DNA from: an uncultured Collinsella sp.
GTDB taxonomy: Bacteria; Actinomycetota; Coriobacteriia; Coriobacteriales; Coriobacteriaceae
Length of the DNA: 18,126 nt
Reading direction: 5' to 3'
NCBI GenBank assembly: GCA_902492825.1
Contig: CABUMZ010000028.1
Location: forward strand, 1-18,126
Positions 7,005-13,710 of this stretch are shown one piece after another. The translations under genes and the position numbers were made by a program. Under the pieces are notes generated by a model that saw only the letters and a program-made list of their open reading frames with translations, made no database searches and was not told the origin of the DNA. Numbering within the stretch: the stretch's first letter is position 1; the number at the start of each line of letters is the position of its first letter.

Positions 7005-9197
7005 TTATGAAGCGTCGGCGGCTATGTGCGCAAGCGCCTCAACGAGCTCCTGCGAGCTCACGGGTTTACTCAGGTGCGCGTCCATGCCCGCCTCGCGCGA
7101 AAGTCTGCGGTCGTCGGCAAAGGCATTGGCACTCACGGCGATAATCGGCGTGGTCGCGGCATCCTCGCGATCGAGCGCTCGAATCTGACGCGTGGCCTCA
7201 AGGCCATCGATGCCAGGCATCATGATGTCCATCAACACCACGTCGTACTCGTGCGGTGCGCTCGCGGCAAACGCCTCAACGGCAGACTCGCCATCCTTAG
7301 CATGCGTCACGACGGCACCGGCACGGCTGAGCGTAAACTGCGCGATCTCGGCATTCAGATCGTTATCCTCTACGAGCAAAACGCGCAAGCCCTGGAGCGC
7401 ATCGCCATCGCCCGCATCCGCGCGAACTGCCTGAGGAATCTCGGAGCGCTTGCATTTCTCGAACGGCAGGCGGATGGTAAACGTCGTCCCCTGCCCCAAG
7501 ACGCTCGTAAAGCTCATGGTTCCGTCCATAAGCTCCACCAGCTGTTTTGCGATAGGCGCGCCCAGGCCAGTTCCCGATGAAGCGCCTTCCACCTGCTGCT
7601 CCTCGCGGCAAAACGGCTCGTAGAGGTGCTGTTGGAACTCCTCGCTCATGCCAATACCGTTGTCGGCGATCGTGTATTCATAGACGGGGACGCCATCCGC
7701 TGGCTCCACCTCGCGGCACACCAGGCGAACATATCCGCCCTGGCGGTTGTACTTGACGGCATTACCGGCAATATTGAGCAACAAGCGCTTGAGGTGCGTC
7801 ACGCTCACCCGCGCATAGGGATGATTAAGCGTCTGCTGGTCGCAGATAATTGTCACCAGACGCTCCTCGGCCTGGCGCTCCAGAATATCGCGCACTTCAC
7901 AGTTGAGGGCCACCAAATTTATGGGCACGAGGTTCAGGTCGACCTGTCCGCTCTCCAGGCGACTCATATCGAGGGCCTCGTTGGCAAGGTCGAGCAGCAG
8001 TCCCGATGCCGTCCAGATTTTTGAGCGGCACTCAGTCTGCTTTTGCAGATCGTCCGCATTGGCATCGCCAACCTCGACCATGCCGCGAATGCCGTTGATG
8101 GGCGTGCGCAGATCGTGGCTCATGCGACGCAGAAACTCTGTCTTTGCCGAGTTGGCAGACGAGGCCTCACGCGCCGCCTTTGCCAGCTTGTCGCCATAGT
8201 CGCGCTCCTGCTGCAGCAAGTCCGTCATACGTCGACGATCAGCGCGGCGACGCACCGTCACAACAACGGCTATAACACCGCCGTAGAGCACCAGCACGCC
8301 GGCGGCAACAGCCGCGGCGACCTCAAAGTAGCGCTGCGCCGAGGCATAGGTATACACATAGAATTTGTGCGCTTTTCCAAATGTGCCCAAATACCACTCG
8401 CCGTCGGCGTTAACCAATCTGACCTTACCAGCCAGGCATCGATCCTTAATACCGTCGACAATGAAGACATCCGTCGCAGGCAGATCGAACACGCCCAATA
8501 CGGTGGGTTCAACGGCATTGGTCGCAACGACCTTGCCGTCGCTTTCGATCACGATATTGCCGCTATCGATGGTTTCATAGCCTTCGAGCAAACTCTGCAG
8601 TTTGAGCGTATTGCTTGCAACCGCCTTCGCGCTCTGATGCCTTACCGCGATAACGATACCCTCGCCATCCCGCCGGGTCACGCAACCAATGTCTGCAACC
8701 GAATCATCCGAAAGCGTAATGCGGGCGGTATAGGACTTAAGCGGATGAGTTGCCACCTCCAGCACGGGCGCTTCCTTGAGATACGTAGCGAGCGACCCGT
8801 AGCCCACATCGCCCGTCGAGGACTCGGACACCAAATTGCCCGATGCATCCGTCACAATCAGCGCGCTCACGTTGAACTGGTCGGCGTATTGCTCCAGCAT
8901 GGCGTTATCCACCGAACCGTCGCGCTCCATATCGCGAGCAGCCCCTCCGGCAATCTCCATAACGCGAATCAGGTTTTTGGTCGCATAGGCGCTGTTGAAC
9001 GCGTCGTAGGAAAGGCTCTGCGTCGCCACGTAATCGACAACGTCGGCAAAGCGCTGCTCGGCTTGGACCGTCGTGTAACCGTAGCTCATCATGCCGGCAA
9101 CAACCGAGAGCGCTATCCCCAGCAGAGCGACAAGGAGCCATGCCCCTGTCGAACGATTGCCCCGCTCCTGAGCGGCGTGGTCGGGCGCATCGATCAT
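7005..9197 (-). CDS. Hybrid sensor histidine kinase with Cache-like extracytoplasmic domain and receiver domain
   Basis: This 730-residue protein has TM1 at about 19-41, an extracytoplasmic region 42-290, TM2 at about 293-316 and a helical linker. The extracytoplasmic region contains two Cache-like segments (LIVTDASGNLVSES at 113-126 and GNIVIESDGKVVATN at 213-227). HisKA follows with SHDLRTPING and His361, then an ATPase domain (NIAGNAVKYN, DNGIGM, GTGLGA) and a receiver domain with VEDN, Asp657 in LMDIMMPGIDG and Lys711 in LSKP. There is no HPt or DNA-binding domain. Its start overlaps the stop of the solute-binding lipoprotein gene by 4 nt (9194-9197), and GGAGGG lies just upstream, so the two are translationally coupled; the lipoprotein probably presents ligand to this kinase (inference). 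Catalytic and receiver parts closely resemble those of the kinase at 3608-6412, suggesting paralogy. Confidence 0.92.
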   Translation of the reverse strand: MIDAPDHAAQERGNRSTGAWLLVALLGIALSVVAGMMSYGYTTVQAEQRFADVVDYVATQSLSYDAFNSAYATKNLIRVMEIAGGAARDMERDGSVDNAMLEQYADQFNVSALIVTDASGNLVSESSTGDVGYGSLATYLKEAPVLEVATHPLKSYTARITLSDDSVADIGCVTRRDGEGIVIAVRHQSAKAVASNTLKLQSLLEGYETIDSGNIVIESDGKVVATNAVEPTVLGVFDLPATDVFIVDGIKDRCLAGKVRLVNADGEWYLGTFGKAHKFYVYTYASAQRYFEVAAAVAAGVLVLYGGVIAVVVTVRRRADRRRMTDLLQQERDYGDKLAKAAREASSANSAKTEFLRRMSHDLRTPINGIRGMVEVGDANADDLQKQTECRSKIWTASGLLLDLANEALDMSRLESGQVDLNLVPINLVALNCEVRDILERQAEERLVTIICDQQTLNHPYARVSVTHLKRLLLNIAGNAVKYNRQGGYVRLVCREVEPADGVPVYEYTIADNGIGMSEEFQQHLYEPFCREEQQVEGASSGTGLGAPIAKQLVELMDGTMSFTSVLGQGTTFTIRLPFEKCKRSEIPQAVRADAGDGDALQGLRVLLVEDNDLNAEIAQFTLSRAGAVVTHAKDGESAVEAFAASAPHEYDVVLMDIMMPGIDGLEATRQIRALDREDAATTPIIAVSANAFADDRRLSREAGMDAHLSKPVSSQELVEALAHIAADAS

Positions 9198-10063
9198 GAC
9201 AGGCCCTCCATATTCAAAAATGGCGAAGGGTCATCAAAGTACTTTGACACCAGACGTTCCATGGTGCCATCGGCAAGCATTTCTTGGTAGGCATGAGTGA
9301 GCTTGACGTCGATGCCGCGCGTATCGTTGATATCGAAAGCGGTGCCCAAACCAACCTTTAGCAGCGGCTCATCCAAAATGCGATATGTCACACCATAGTC
9401 TTTTTCGTAGGTGAGGAACGAGGACTCATGCGCGGCGACAGCGTCGACCAGGCCCTCGACGAGCGCCGGGTTCAGATATGAACCGTCCGAAAAGCTGTAG
9501 AGCTCCTTGATCTGCGGAACGTTTTCATTTGTGCGATTGAGCAAAATGCCCTCGGGCTTGGTGGTGGACTGAACCGCCACGATCTTATCCTCAAGATCGG
9601 CAAGCGTGTAGATATCGCTCTGGGGATCGACCGCGACCACCTGGCGGCTCGCAAGGTACGGGCCGGCCCAACGATATTCGTTTTCGCGACCCGTCATGCT
9701 AAAGCTGCCCATGACGCAATCGAGTTCGCCGCTCGCCAGCAGCTCTTTCTTCTTTTCCCAGTCGATCAGCTGGTATTTTGGCTTATAACCAATGCGGGCC
9801 AAAGCCTCGGTTAATATCTCGACATCCAGGCCAACGATATCGCCGTACTCGTCGGTATACACAAACGGTGGATAGAGGTCACTGCCGACGTTGAGCGTCT
9901 TAAGGTTGTCGTCTTTGGCCTGCGAGGCGTCCGGGGCTTTTGATGCTGGCGTCGAGGCTTCGTCATTGTGCCCGGAACAGCCGGCCATCGCTATGACAAA
10001 GGCGCTCGCCACCGCAAGCGCGACAAACAACGAAATGGCAGCCGAGCGACGGGGTCTTTTCAT
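9194..10063 (-). CDS. Family-3 solute-binding lipoprotein, coupled to a sensor kinase
   Basis: This 289-residue protein has a lipoprotein signal peptide (positively charged start, hydrophobic core 10-24, lipobox AMAGC with Cys29) and a flexible linker rich in D, S, A and K. A SBP_bac_3 domain then spans about 55-277. Typical elements are LNVGSDLYPPFVYTD (57-71), GLDVEILTEALARIG (78-92), the SFSMTGRENEYRWAGPY segment with Arg126, and LVDAVAAH (205-212). The Asp that usually contacts the ligand amino group (D-A-x-x-x-D) is His212, so a standard amino-acid ligand is not assured. No ABC permease or ATPase gene is next to it. Instead it overlaps the downstream kinase gene by 4 nt, which argues for a role in sensing rather than uptake. 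GGAG precedes the start. Confidence 0.9.
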   Translation of the reverse strand: MKRPRRSAAISLFVALAVASAFVIAMAGCSGHNDEASTPASKAPDASQAKDDNLKTLNVGSDLYPPFVYTDEYGDIVGLDVEILTEALARIGYKPKYQLIDWEKKKELLASGELDCVMGSFSMTGRENEYRWAGPYLASRQVVAVDPQSDIYTLADLEDKIVAVQSTTKPEGILLNRTNENVPQIKELYSFSDGSYLNPALVEGLVDAVAAHESSFLTYEKDYGVTYRILDEPLLKVGLGTAFDINDTRGIDVKLTHAYQEMLADGTMERLVSKYFDDPSPFLNMEGLS

Positions 10064-10105
10064 CGAACTCCAGACGATCCTGTTTACAGACTGAAATGGT
10101 TAAAG

Positions 10106-10114
10106 ATAATAGCA
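10106..10114 (-). promoter_or_regulatory. Possible extended -10 promoter of the lipoprotein-kinase pair
   Basis: On the minus strand the sequence reads TGCTATTAT, an extended -10 element (TGn plus TATTAT, five of six matches). It lies about 43 nt upstream of the lipoprotein ATG in an AT-rich patch unusual for this window. The -35 region is weak. It is placed to transcribe the lipoprotein and kinase genes together. Confidence 0.5.
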
Positions 10115-10155
10115 AACAAAACCACACGAGTACCCAATGGTTACAGACGTTTTAC

Positions 10156-10197
10156 CATGCGGGGCCTTCCGGCCGACTTGGCAGAAGACCCCGCATG
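10156..10197 (-). terminator. Hairpin downstream of the MalY/PatB-like gene
   Basis: A 9-bp stem CATGCGGGG/CCCCGCATG (10156-10164 with 10189-10197) continues after one mismatch with CTTC/GAAG, around a 14-nt loop. It begins 11 nt beyond the aminotransferase stop and ahead of the promoter candidate for the lipoprotein gene, as expected of a terminator separating the two units. No T run follows, so the function is probable, not certain. Confidence 0.5.
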
Positions 10198-10207
10198 CAG
10201 CGCACGC

Positions 10208-11422
10208 TTACCGTGCATTAAAAACGTAGCGGTCCAGGCGGTCGCACGCTTCCCTTACGCGCGAAAGCGGCAGTGCCAGATTCACGCGAATGTGGCAGGG
10301 CCCGTGGAACGGGCGGCCGTCCTGATATCCCACGCCTACGCGCGCCCCCTCGTCGAGCAGCCACTGAATATCGCGGCCATGCTCGCGGCACCACTCGGTG
10401 CAGTCCAGAAACACCATGTACGCGCCCTGCGGACGCGAATAGGACACGCCCTCAAAATGCTCGTCCACGTAATTGCAGAAGTACTCGATATTGCCGGCAA
10501 GCACCTGGTTGAGCTCGTCCACCCACTCGTAGCCCTGCGGCTGGTAGGCACCGATAAGCGCATGCATAGAGAGGACGTTCATCTCGTTGTAGTGGGTCTT
10601 GTCGGACACGGCGCACACGCGGTCGCGCAGCGTCTCGTTATAGATGATGTGGTAGCTGCCGACCAGGCCCGCCAGGTTGAACGTCTTGCTGGGCGCATAG
10701 AGGGCAACCGTGCGCATGCGGGCATCCTCGCTCACCGACTGCGTCGGGATATGCTTGTGACCCGGCAGGATGATATCGGACCAAATCTCGTCCGAGATCA
10801 CCACGCAATCGTGCTGGCGATAGATGTCCATGGCGCGCTCGATCTCGTCACGCTCCCATACGCGGCCGCAGGGATTGTGCGGCGAGCAGAACACCGCGGC
10901 ATGAATGTGGTTTTGGGCGAGCTTACGCTCCATGTCCTCAAAGTCCATGCGCCACACGCCCCGGTTGTCGAGCTTAAGCGGGCTGTGGACAATACGATAG
11001 CCCGCGGCCTCGATGGACTTGGTAAAGCCGATGTAGGTAGGGCTGTGGACCAGCACCGCATCGCCTGGCTGGACATACGCGCGTAGCGTCGACACGACAC
11101 CGCCCAGCACGCCGTTTTCGTAGCCGATATGTTCAGGGCTCAAACCTTCGACGCCATTGCGGCGATTCTGCCATTCGATGATGCGATCGAAGTACTCAGC
11201 GCGCGGGTTAAAGTAGCCAAACATGGGGTGCTGGGCACGCTGAATGATGTGTTCCTGGACCGTGGGCACCGTGGCAAAATTCATGTCGGCCACCCACATG
11301 GGGATGCGGTCGAAGCCCTCGTCGGGTGCGTTCGGAGCCATACCGGGGATCTCGCCCCAAGAGTCAACGGCGATGGAGTCCATGCCGTGGCGGTCGATGA
11401 TTGAAGTGAAGTCGTATTTCAT
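10208..11422 (-). CDS. MalY/PatB-family PLP-dependent aminotransferase or C-S lyase
   Basis: This 404-residue fold-type I PLP enzyme has family features in order: MWVADMNFATVP (42-53); the YENGVLGGV segment (101-109) contacting PLP; SPHNPCGRVW (180-189) with Asn183; SDEIWSDI (210-217) with Asp211, which binds the pyridine nitrogen; and APSKTFNLAGL (243-253) with Lys246 as the Schiff-base lysine. HIRVNLALP (377-385) supplies the carboxylate-binding Arg379. The 'MWVADM(D/N)F' start and 'SKTFNLAGL' distinguish MalY/PatB cystathionine beta-lyases from ordinary aspartate aminotransferases. The likely reaction is beta-elimination on cystathionine or cysteine conjugates, but some members transaminate. 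A G-rich stretch (CGGGGGTCC) precedes the start. It lies 112 nt downstream of trmO on the same strand. Confidence 0.9.
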   Translation of the reverse strand: MKYDFTSIIDRHGMDSIAVDSWGEIPGMAPNAPDEGFDRIPMWVADMNFATVPTVQEHIIQRAQHPMFGYFNPRAEYFDRIIEWQNRRNGVEGLSPEHIGYENGVLGGVVSTLRAYVQPGDAVLVHSPTYIGFTKSIEAAGYRIVHSPLKLDNRGVWRMDFEDMERKLAQNHIHAAVFCSPHNPCGRVWERDEIERAMDIYRQHDCVVISDEIWSDIILPGHKHIPTQSVSEDARMRTVALYAPSKTFNLAGLVGSYHIIYNETLRDRVCAVSDKTHYNEMNVLSMHALIGAYQPQGYEWVDELNQVLAGNIEYFCNYVDEHFEGVSYSRPQGAYMVFLDCTEWCREHGRDIQWLLDEGARVGVGYQDGRPFHGPCHIRVNLALPLSRVREACDRLDRYVFNAR

Positions 11423-11534
11423 GCTGGACCCCCGTGCAAAGTAGACTGTTTCGATAGGCGCTATTGTCCACCAGCACGGGCGGTTTTGGCGCGGGGTTTG
11501 GCGCTTAATTTGACGGGTGCGGGCGAATGGCTGG

Positions 11535-12272
11535 TTAGTCTCGCGCGTCGTTGACGGCGACTACGGTTAGCTGGGTTTCATCGACCGTAAACGATATGTC
11601 GAGCCCGGCGAAGGCAAGATGATAGACGCGGTTTGGCTCGTGCTTGCTGCCCGCGCGGCGCGGATCTTGGCGAAGGACCTCGACCAAGCCGGGGAGCTTT
11701 GCAGGCGAGACCATATCCTGCAGCGCCTGCGGAAACTCAACATCGAGCTCTTGCCACGGAGCATCCTCAATCCAGCCGCCCGTTGCATCCGGGTGGCAGT
11801 CCGCAAACGGAATGTAGGGCTTAATGTCGTAGATGGGCGTACCGTCGCGCAGATCTGCTCCCAGCACATGGATGATGGGGCCGTCGTCGGTAAGCTCCAC
11901 GCGGTCGAGCTTAACGCAGGTGAGACCGATGGGATTAGGGCGAAACGGACTGCGCGTGGCAAGCACGCCCACGCGCTCGGCTCCACCCAGGCGCGGCGGG
12001 CGCACGGTTTTCGACCACTTGACGTTGGTGCCGGACCTGTCCTGCGTTTTAGCGTCGACGGCAATATCCTTAGCCGTGCCGCCGGGCGTTCCGTTTTCGA
12101 AGCGCCACAGCAGCCACAGGTGAGAGAAGGAGTCCAGACCCTCAACCGCTGCATTGGAGGCATATTCCGGCTCAAAATCGATGCGTCCCTGCAGATGGGG
12201 CGCCAAAAAGCTGTTGCGCGGGATGCCGAACTTCTGCGGCAGGTCGGTATGTATGTGTGCGATAGGTTCCAT
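11535..12272 (-). CDS. trmO: tRNA (N6-threonylcarbamoyladenosine(37)-N6)-methyltransferase TrmO
   Basis: This 245-residue protein of the TrmO/TsaA (formerly VirR-like) family uses S-adenosylmethionine to methylate the t6A at position 37 of certain ANN-decoding tRNAs. The beta-barrel N-terminal domain shows the signature RSPFRPNPIGL at 107-117, preceded by RPPRLGG (91-97) and followed by GADLRDGTPIYDIKPY (138-153). The C-terminal domain has the hallmark DPRR at 203-206 and ends YHLAFAGLDISFTV. I chose ATG 12270-12272 because the alignable protein begins MEPIAHIHTD. In-frame ATGs at 12281 and 12299 add a Pro/Cys-rich stub and have no ribosome site. None of these starts has a clear Shine-Dalgarno, and a -10-like TACAAT ends 7 nt upstream of the chosen ATG, suggesting a leaderless message. 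Confidence 0.9.
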   Translation of the reverse strand: MEPIAHIHTDLPQKFGIPRNSFLAPHLQGRIDFEPEYASNAAVEGLDSFSHLWLLWRFENGTPGGTAKDIAVDAKTQDRSGTNVKWSKTVRPPRLGGAERVGVLATRSPFRPNPIGLTCVKLDRVELTDDGPIIHVLGADLRDGTPIYDIKPYIPFADCHPDATGGWIEDAPWQELDVEFPQALQDMVSPAKLPGLVEVLRQDPRRAGSKHEPNRVYHLAFAGLDISFTVDETQLTVVAVNDARD

Positions 12273-12279
12273 GCCGGTC

Positions 12280-12285
12280 ATTGTA
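12280..12285 (-). promoter_or_regulatory. trmO: Possible -10 box of a leaderless trmO transcript
   Basis: The minus strand reads TACAAT (five of six matches to TATAAT), ending 7 nt before the trmO ATG. Transcription would start at or next to the A of the ATG. The -35 region is poor. The absence of a Shine-Dalgarno sequence fits this reading. Confidence 0.4.
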
Positions 12286-12339
12286 CGGCATGGGGGCATG
12301 GGGCGTTACGCGCAATTCTTCGCCGCGGTCCCCCGTCGT

Positions 12340-12354
12340 GCAACCAACGGTTGC
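12340..12354. promoter_or_regulatory. Operator-like palindrome against the -35 box
   Basis: GCAACC-AAC-GGTTGC is a perfect 6-bp inverted repeat with a 3-nt centre. It ends exactly where the -35 hexamer of the downstream regulator gene begins. The size and placement suit an XRE-type operator for autoregulation, which is inference from position only. Confidence 0.4.
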
Positions 12355-12383
12355 TTGGAAGGGCGCCTGTCACCGCGTATGCT
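12355..12383 (+). promoter_or_regulatory. Probable sigma70-type promoter of the XRE/TipAS regulator
   Basis: TTGGAA (12355-12360) and TATGCT (12378-12383) are separated by 17 nt, each matching four of six consensus positions. The predicted start, near 12390, leaves a short leader containing AGAAAGGAG, the ribosome site for the ATG at 12414. Confidence 0.5.
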
Positions 12384-12413
12384 TAAGCCATCAACCAGCA
12401 GAAAGGAGCCGCT

Positions 12414-13241
12414 ATGGCCTTTGCAGAAAAGCTCATCGCTGTCCGCCGCGCCCATCACCTTACCCAAGAGCAGCTCGCCGCCAAGCTCTTCGTCACACGC
12501 CAGGCCATCAGCCGTTGGGAGCGCGGCGAGGTCACACCGGGCATCGACATGATGAAGCTCATTGCCGCCGTAACCGGCGAGCCCCTGTCTCACCTGCTCG
12601 AAATGCCCGAGCACTATTGTCAGAGCTGCGGCATGATACTCACGCCCGACGACTGCGGCACCGATGCCACGGGCGCCACGACCGACCATTACTGCAAGTG
12701 GTGCTACGACCACGGCAAGTACACCTACGCCACCACCATGGAGGCGATGATCGAGGACTGTGCCCCGCGCCTGGCGCAAAACACCGGCATGTCGCTTGAC
12801 GAAGCCGTCTCGCTCATGGGCGCCGTCCTGCCGCAACTGGGGCGCTGGCGCACCGTGCAGGAAAACGAGGAATGCTACGGCGCCGAGGCTCGAGCTCGCT
12901 ATGGCAATGAGGCTATCGATGCAGCAAACGAAACGTTACTGGATATGGATCCTCAGACATGGAACGACATGAAGGAACTTGAACGCGCCATTTTGGGCCA
13001 GCTCTCGATTGCCATGGGCATTGGCGACCCAGAGAGCAACGAAGCCCAAAAACTGGTTACAATGCACCGTCGATGGATTGCTCTCAACTGGGGATGCGAG
13101 CCCCAAGACGAGGCGTACCTGGGCCTCGCCCACGGCTATCTTGCCGACCAGCGCTTTGTTGACTACTACGACAAGCCCTGCGGCACCGGAGCCACGGCGT
13201 TTCTGGTCCAGGCCATCGAGTCGTCGTTGACGTGCGCATAG
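12414..13241 (+). CDS. Transcriptional regulator: XRE helix-turn-helix, zinc ribbon and TipAS-like domain
   Basis: This 275-residue protein appears to join three parts. Residues 1-62 are an HTH_3/XRE domain (LTQEQLAAKLFVTRQAISRW, then GEVTPGIDMMKLI). Residues 66-105 hold a putative zinc-binding module with two CxxC pairs, C69/C72 and C94/C97. Residues about 145-272 resemble TipAS/MerR-associated ligand-binding domains: ENEECYGAEARARYG, then a mid-helix region with MHRRWI, and GLAHGYLADQRFVDYYDK (237-254), where TipAS proteins have a similar 'Y-x-x-D-x-RF' pattern. In TipAL this domain sits behind a MerR reader and recognises thiopeptides; pairing it with an XRE reader and zinc ribbon is less usual. 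AGAAAGGAG precedes the ATG. A glutaredoxin gene follows 51 nt downstream. A ligand- or thiol-responsive regulator is inferred; the ligand is unknown. Confidence 0.85.
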   Translation: MAFAEKLIAVRRAHHLTQEQLAAKLFVTRQAISRWERGEVTPGIDMMKLIAAVTGEPLSHLLEMPEHYCQSCGMILTPDDCGTDATGATTDHYCKWCYDHGKYTYATTMEAMIEDCAPRLAQNTGMSLDEAVSLMGAVLPQLGRWRTVQENEECYGAEARARYGNEAIDAANETLLDMDPQTWNDMKELERAILGQLSIAMGIGDPESNEAQKLVTMHRRWIALNWGCEPQDEAYLGLAHGYLADQRFVDYYDKPCGTGATAFLVQAIESSLTCA

Positions 13242-13292
13242 ACCGCGGCGGCTTTGGGTATTTCAATCAAAACCGCAACCGATTGGAGACCT

Positions 13293-13538
13293 ATGACTAC
13301 TGATCACGAGCTCGTGCTCTACGTTATGACCGGCTGCCCGTATTGCATAAAGGTCAAGCGCTTTCTGGCCGATAACGGCGTGACCATTCCCGAGCGCAAC
13401 ATCTCAACCGACTCCGATGCCGAACAGACACTCATCGCCGTCGGCGGAAAGCGCCAGGTTCCCTGCCTGTTCATCGACGGCAAGCCACTCTACGAATCGA
13501 GCGACATCATCGCGTGGGCGCAAGAGAACCTGCTCTAG
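13293..13538 (+). CDS. Glutaredoxin family protein
   Basis: This 81-residue single-domain thioredoxin-fold protein carries the dithiol active site CPYC at 15-18, the cis-proline loop RQVPCLFI (54-61, Pro57) and the glutathione-side motif YESSDIIAW (67-75). Length and motifs match class I, GrxC-like glutaredoxins that reduce disulphides or glutathionylated proteins. Many Coriobacteriia lack obvious glutathione synthesis, so the electron donor may be another thiol or reductase (inference). The ATG at 13293 has TTGGAG 5-6 nt upstream; a TTG at 13254 would add 13 residues and is less likely. It probably shares a transcript with the regulator upstream and is followed by a hairpin with a T run. Confidence 0.9.
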   Translation: MTTDHELVLYVMTGCPYCIKVKRFLADNGVTIPERNISTDSDAEQTLIAVGGKRQVPCLFIDGKPLYESSDIIAWAQENLL

Positions 13539-13585
13539 TACGCGCATCCCGTCCGTCCAAGGCCCCACCCCATACGGCCTAAACA

Positions 13586-13648
13586 TGTACACCAGCATCC
13601 AAAGTCGACATTTTTCGACATCTTTGGATGCTGGTGTACAGCTTTTTG
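13586..13648 (+). terminator. Long palindromic hairpin with T tract after the glutaredoxin gene
   Basis: A perfect 19-bp inverted repeat (TGTACACCAGCATCCAAAG at 13586-13604 with its complement at 13622-13640) encloses a 17-nt centre in which GTCGA and TCGAC can also pair. The right arm is followed by GCTTTTTGC, a T5 tract on the plus strand. It begins about 47 nt after the glutaredoxin stop, so intrinsic termination is the natural role. The arm is longer than a typical terminator stem, so a dispersed palindromic element acting as terminator is also possible. Confidence 0.65.
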
Positions 13649-13653
13649 CTACA

Positions 13654-13709
13654 TAGTCGTTGGGGACGTCCTTAAATGACCAGTCGTTAAAGAACGCCCC
13701 CGATGACTA
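13654..13709. repeat. Palindromic repeat (GGGGACGTTCTT family), second copy
   Basis: Imperfect 23-nt arms (13654-13676 and 13687-13709; 18 of 23 positions pair canonically and two more could wobble) surround a 10-nt centre. The sequence matches the element at 3432-3515, sharing the run CTTAAATGACCAGTC, but lacks its extra third half-unit. It ends 1 nt beyond the stop codon of the dihydrouridine synthase gene, so it forms the 3' end of that message and could act as a terminator or stabiliser. Confidence 0.8.
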
Positions 13710-13710
13710 G

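Noticed and set aside
8043..9290. 415-codon plus-strand open frame opposite the second kinase
   Set aside because: It is antisense to the kinase and lipoprotein genes, with no ribosome site or domain; a shadow frame.
9968..11086. 372-codon plus-strand open frame opposite the PLP enzyme
   Set aside because: It covers the lipoprotein promoter, a hairpin and the antisense of the aminotransferase; its composition is not protein-like.
11423..11534. Promoter upstream of the MalY/PatB-like gene (TGGACA with TACTTT)
   Set aside because: The spacing is 21 nt, outside the usual range, and other pairings are weaker; co-transcription from trmO is equally possible.
3432..13709. The two GGGGACGTTCTT repeats as borders of a 10-kb mobile island carrying both kinases
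   Set aside because: The segment includes ordinary housekeeping genes (trmO, glutaredoxin), has no integrase or transposase and shows no base-composition shift. Dispersed repeats flanking it by chance is simpler.
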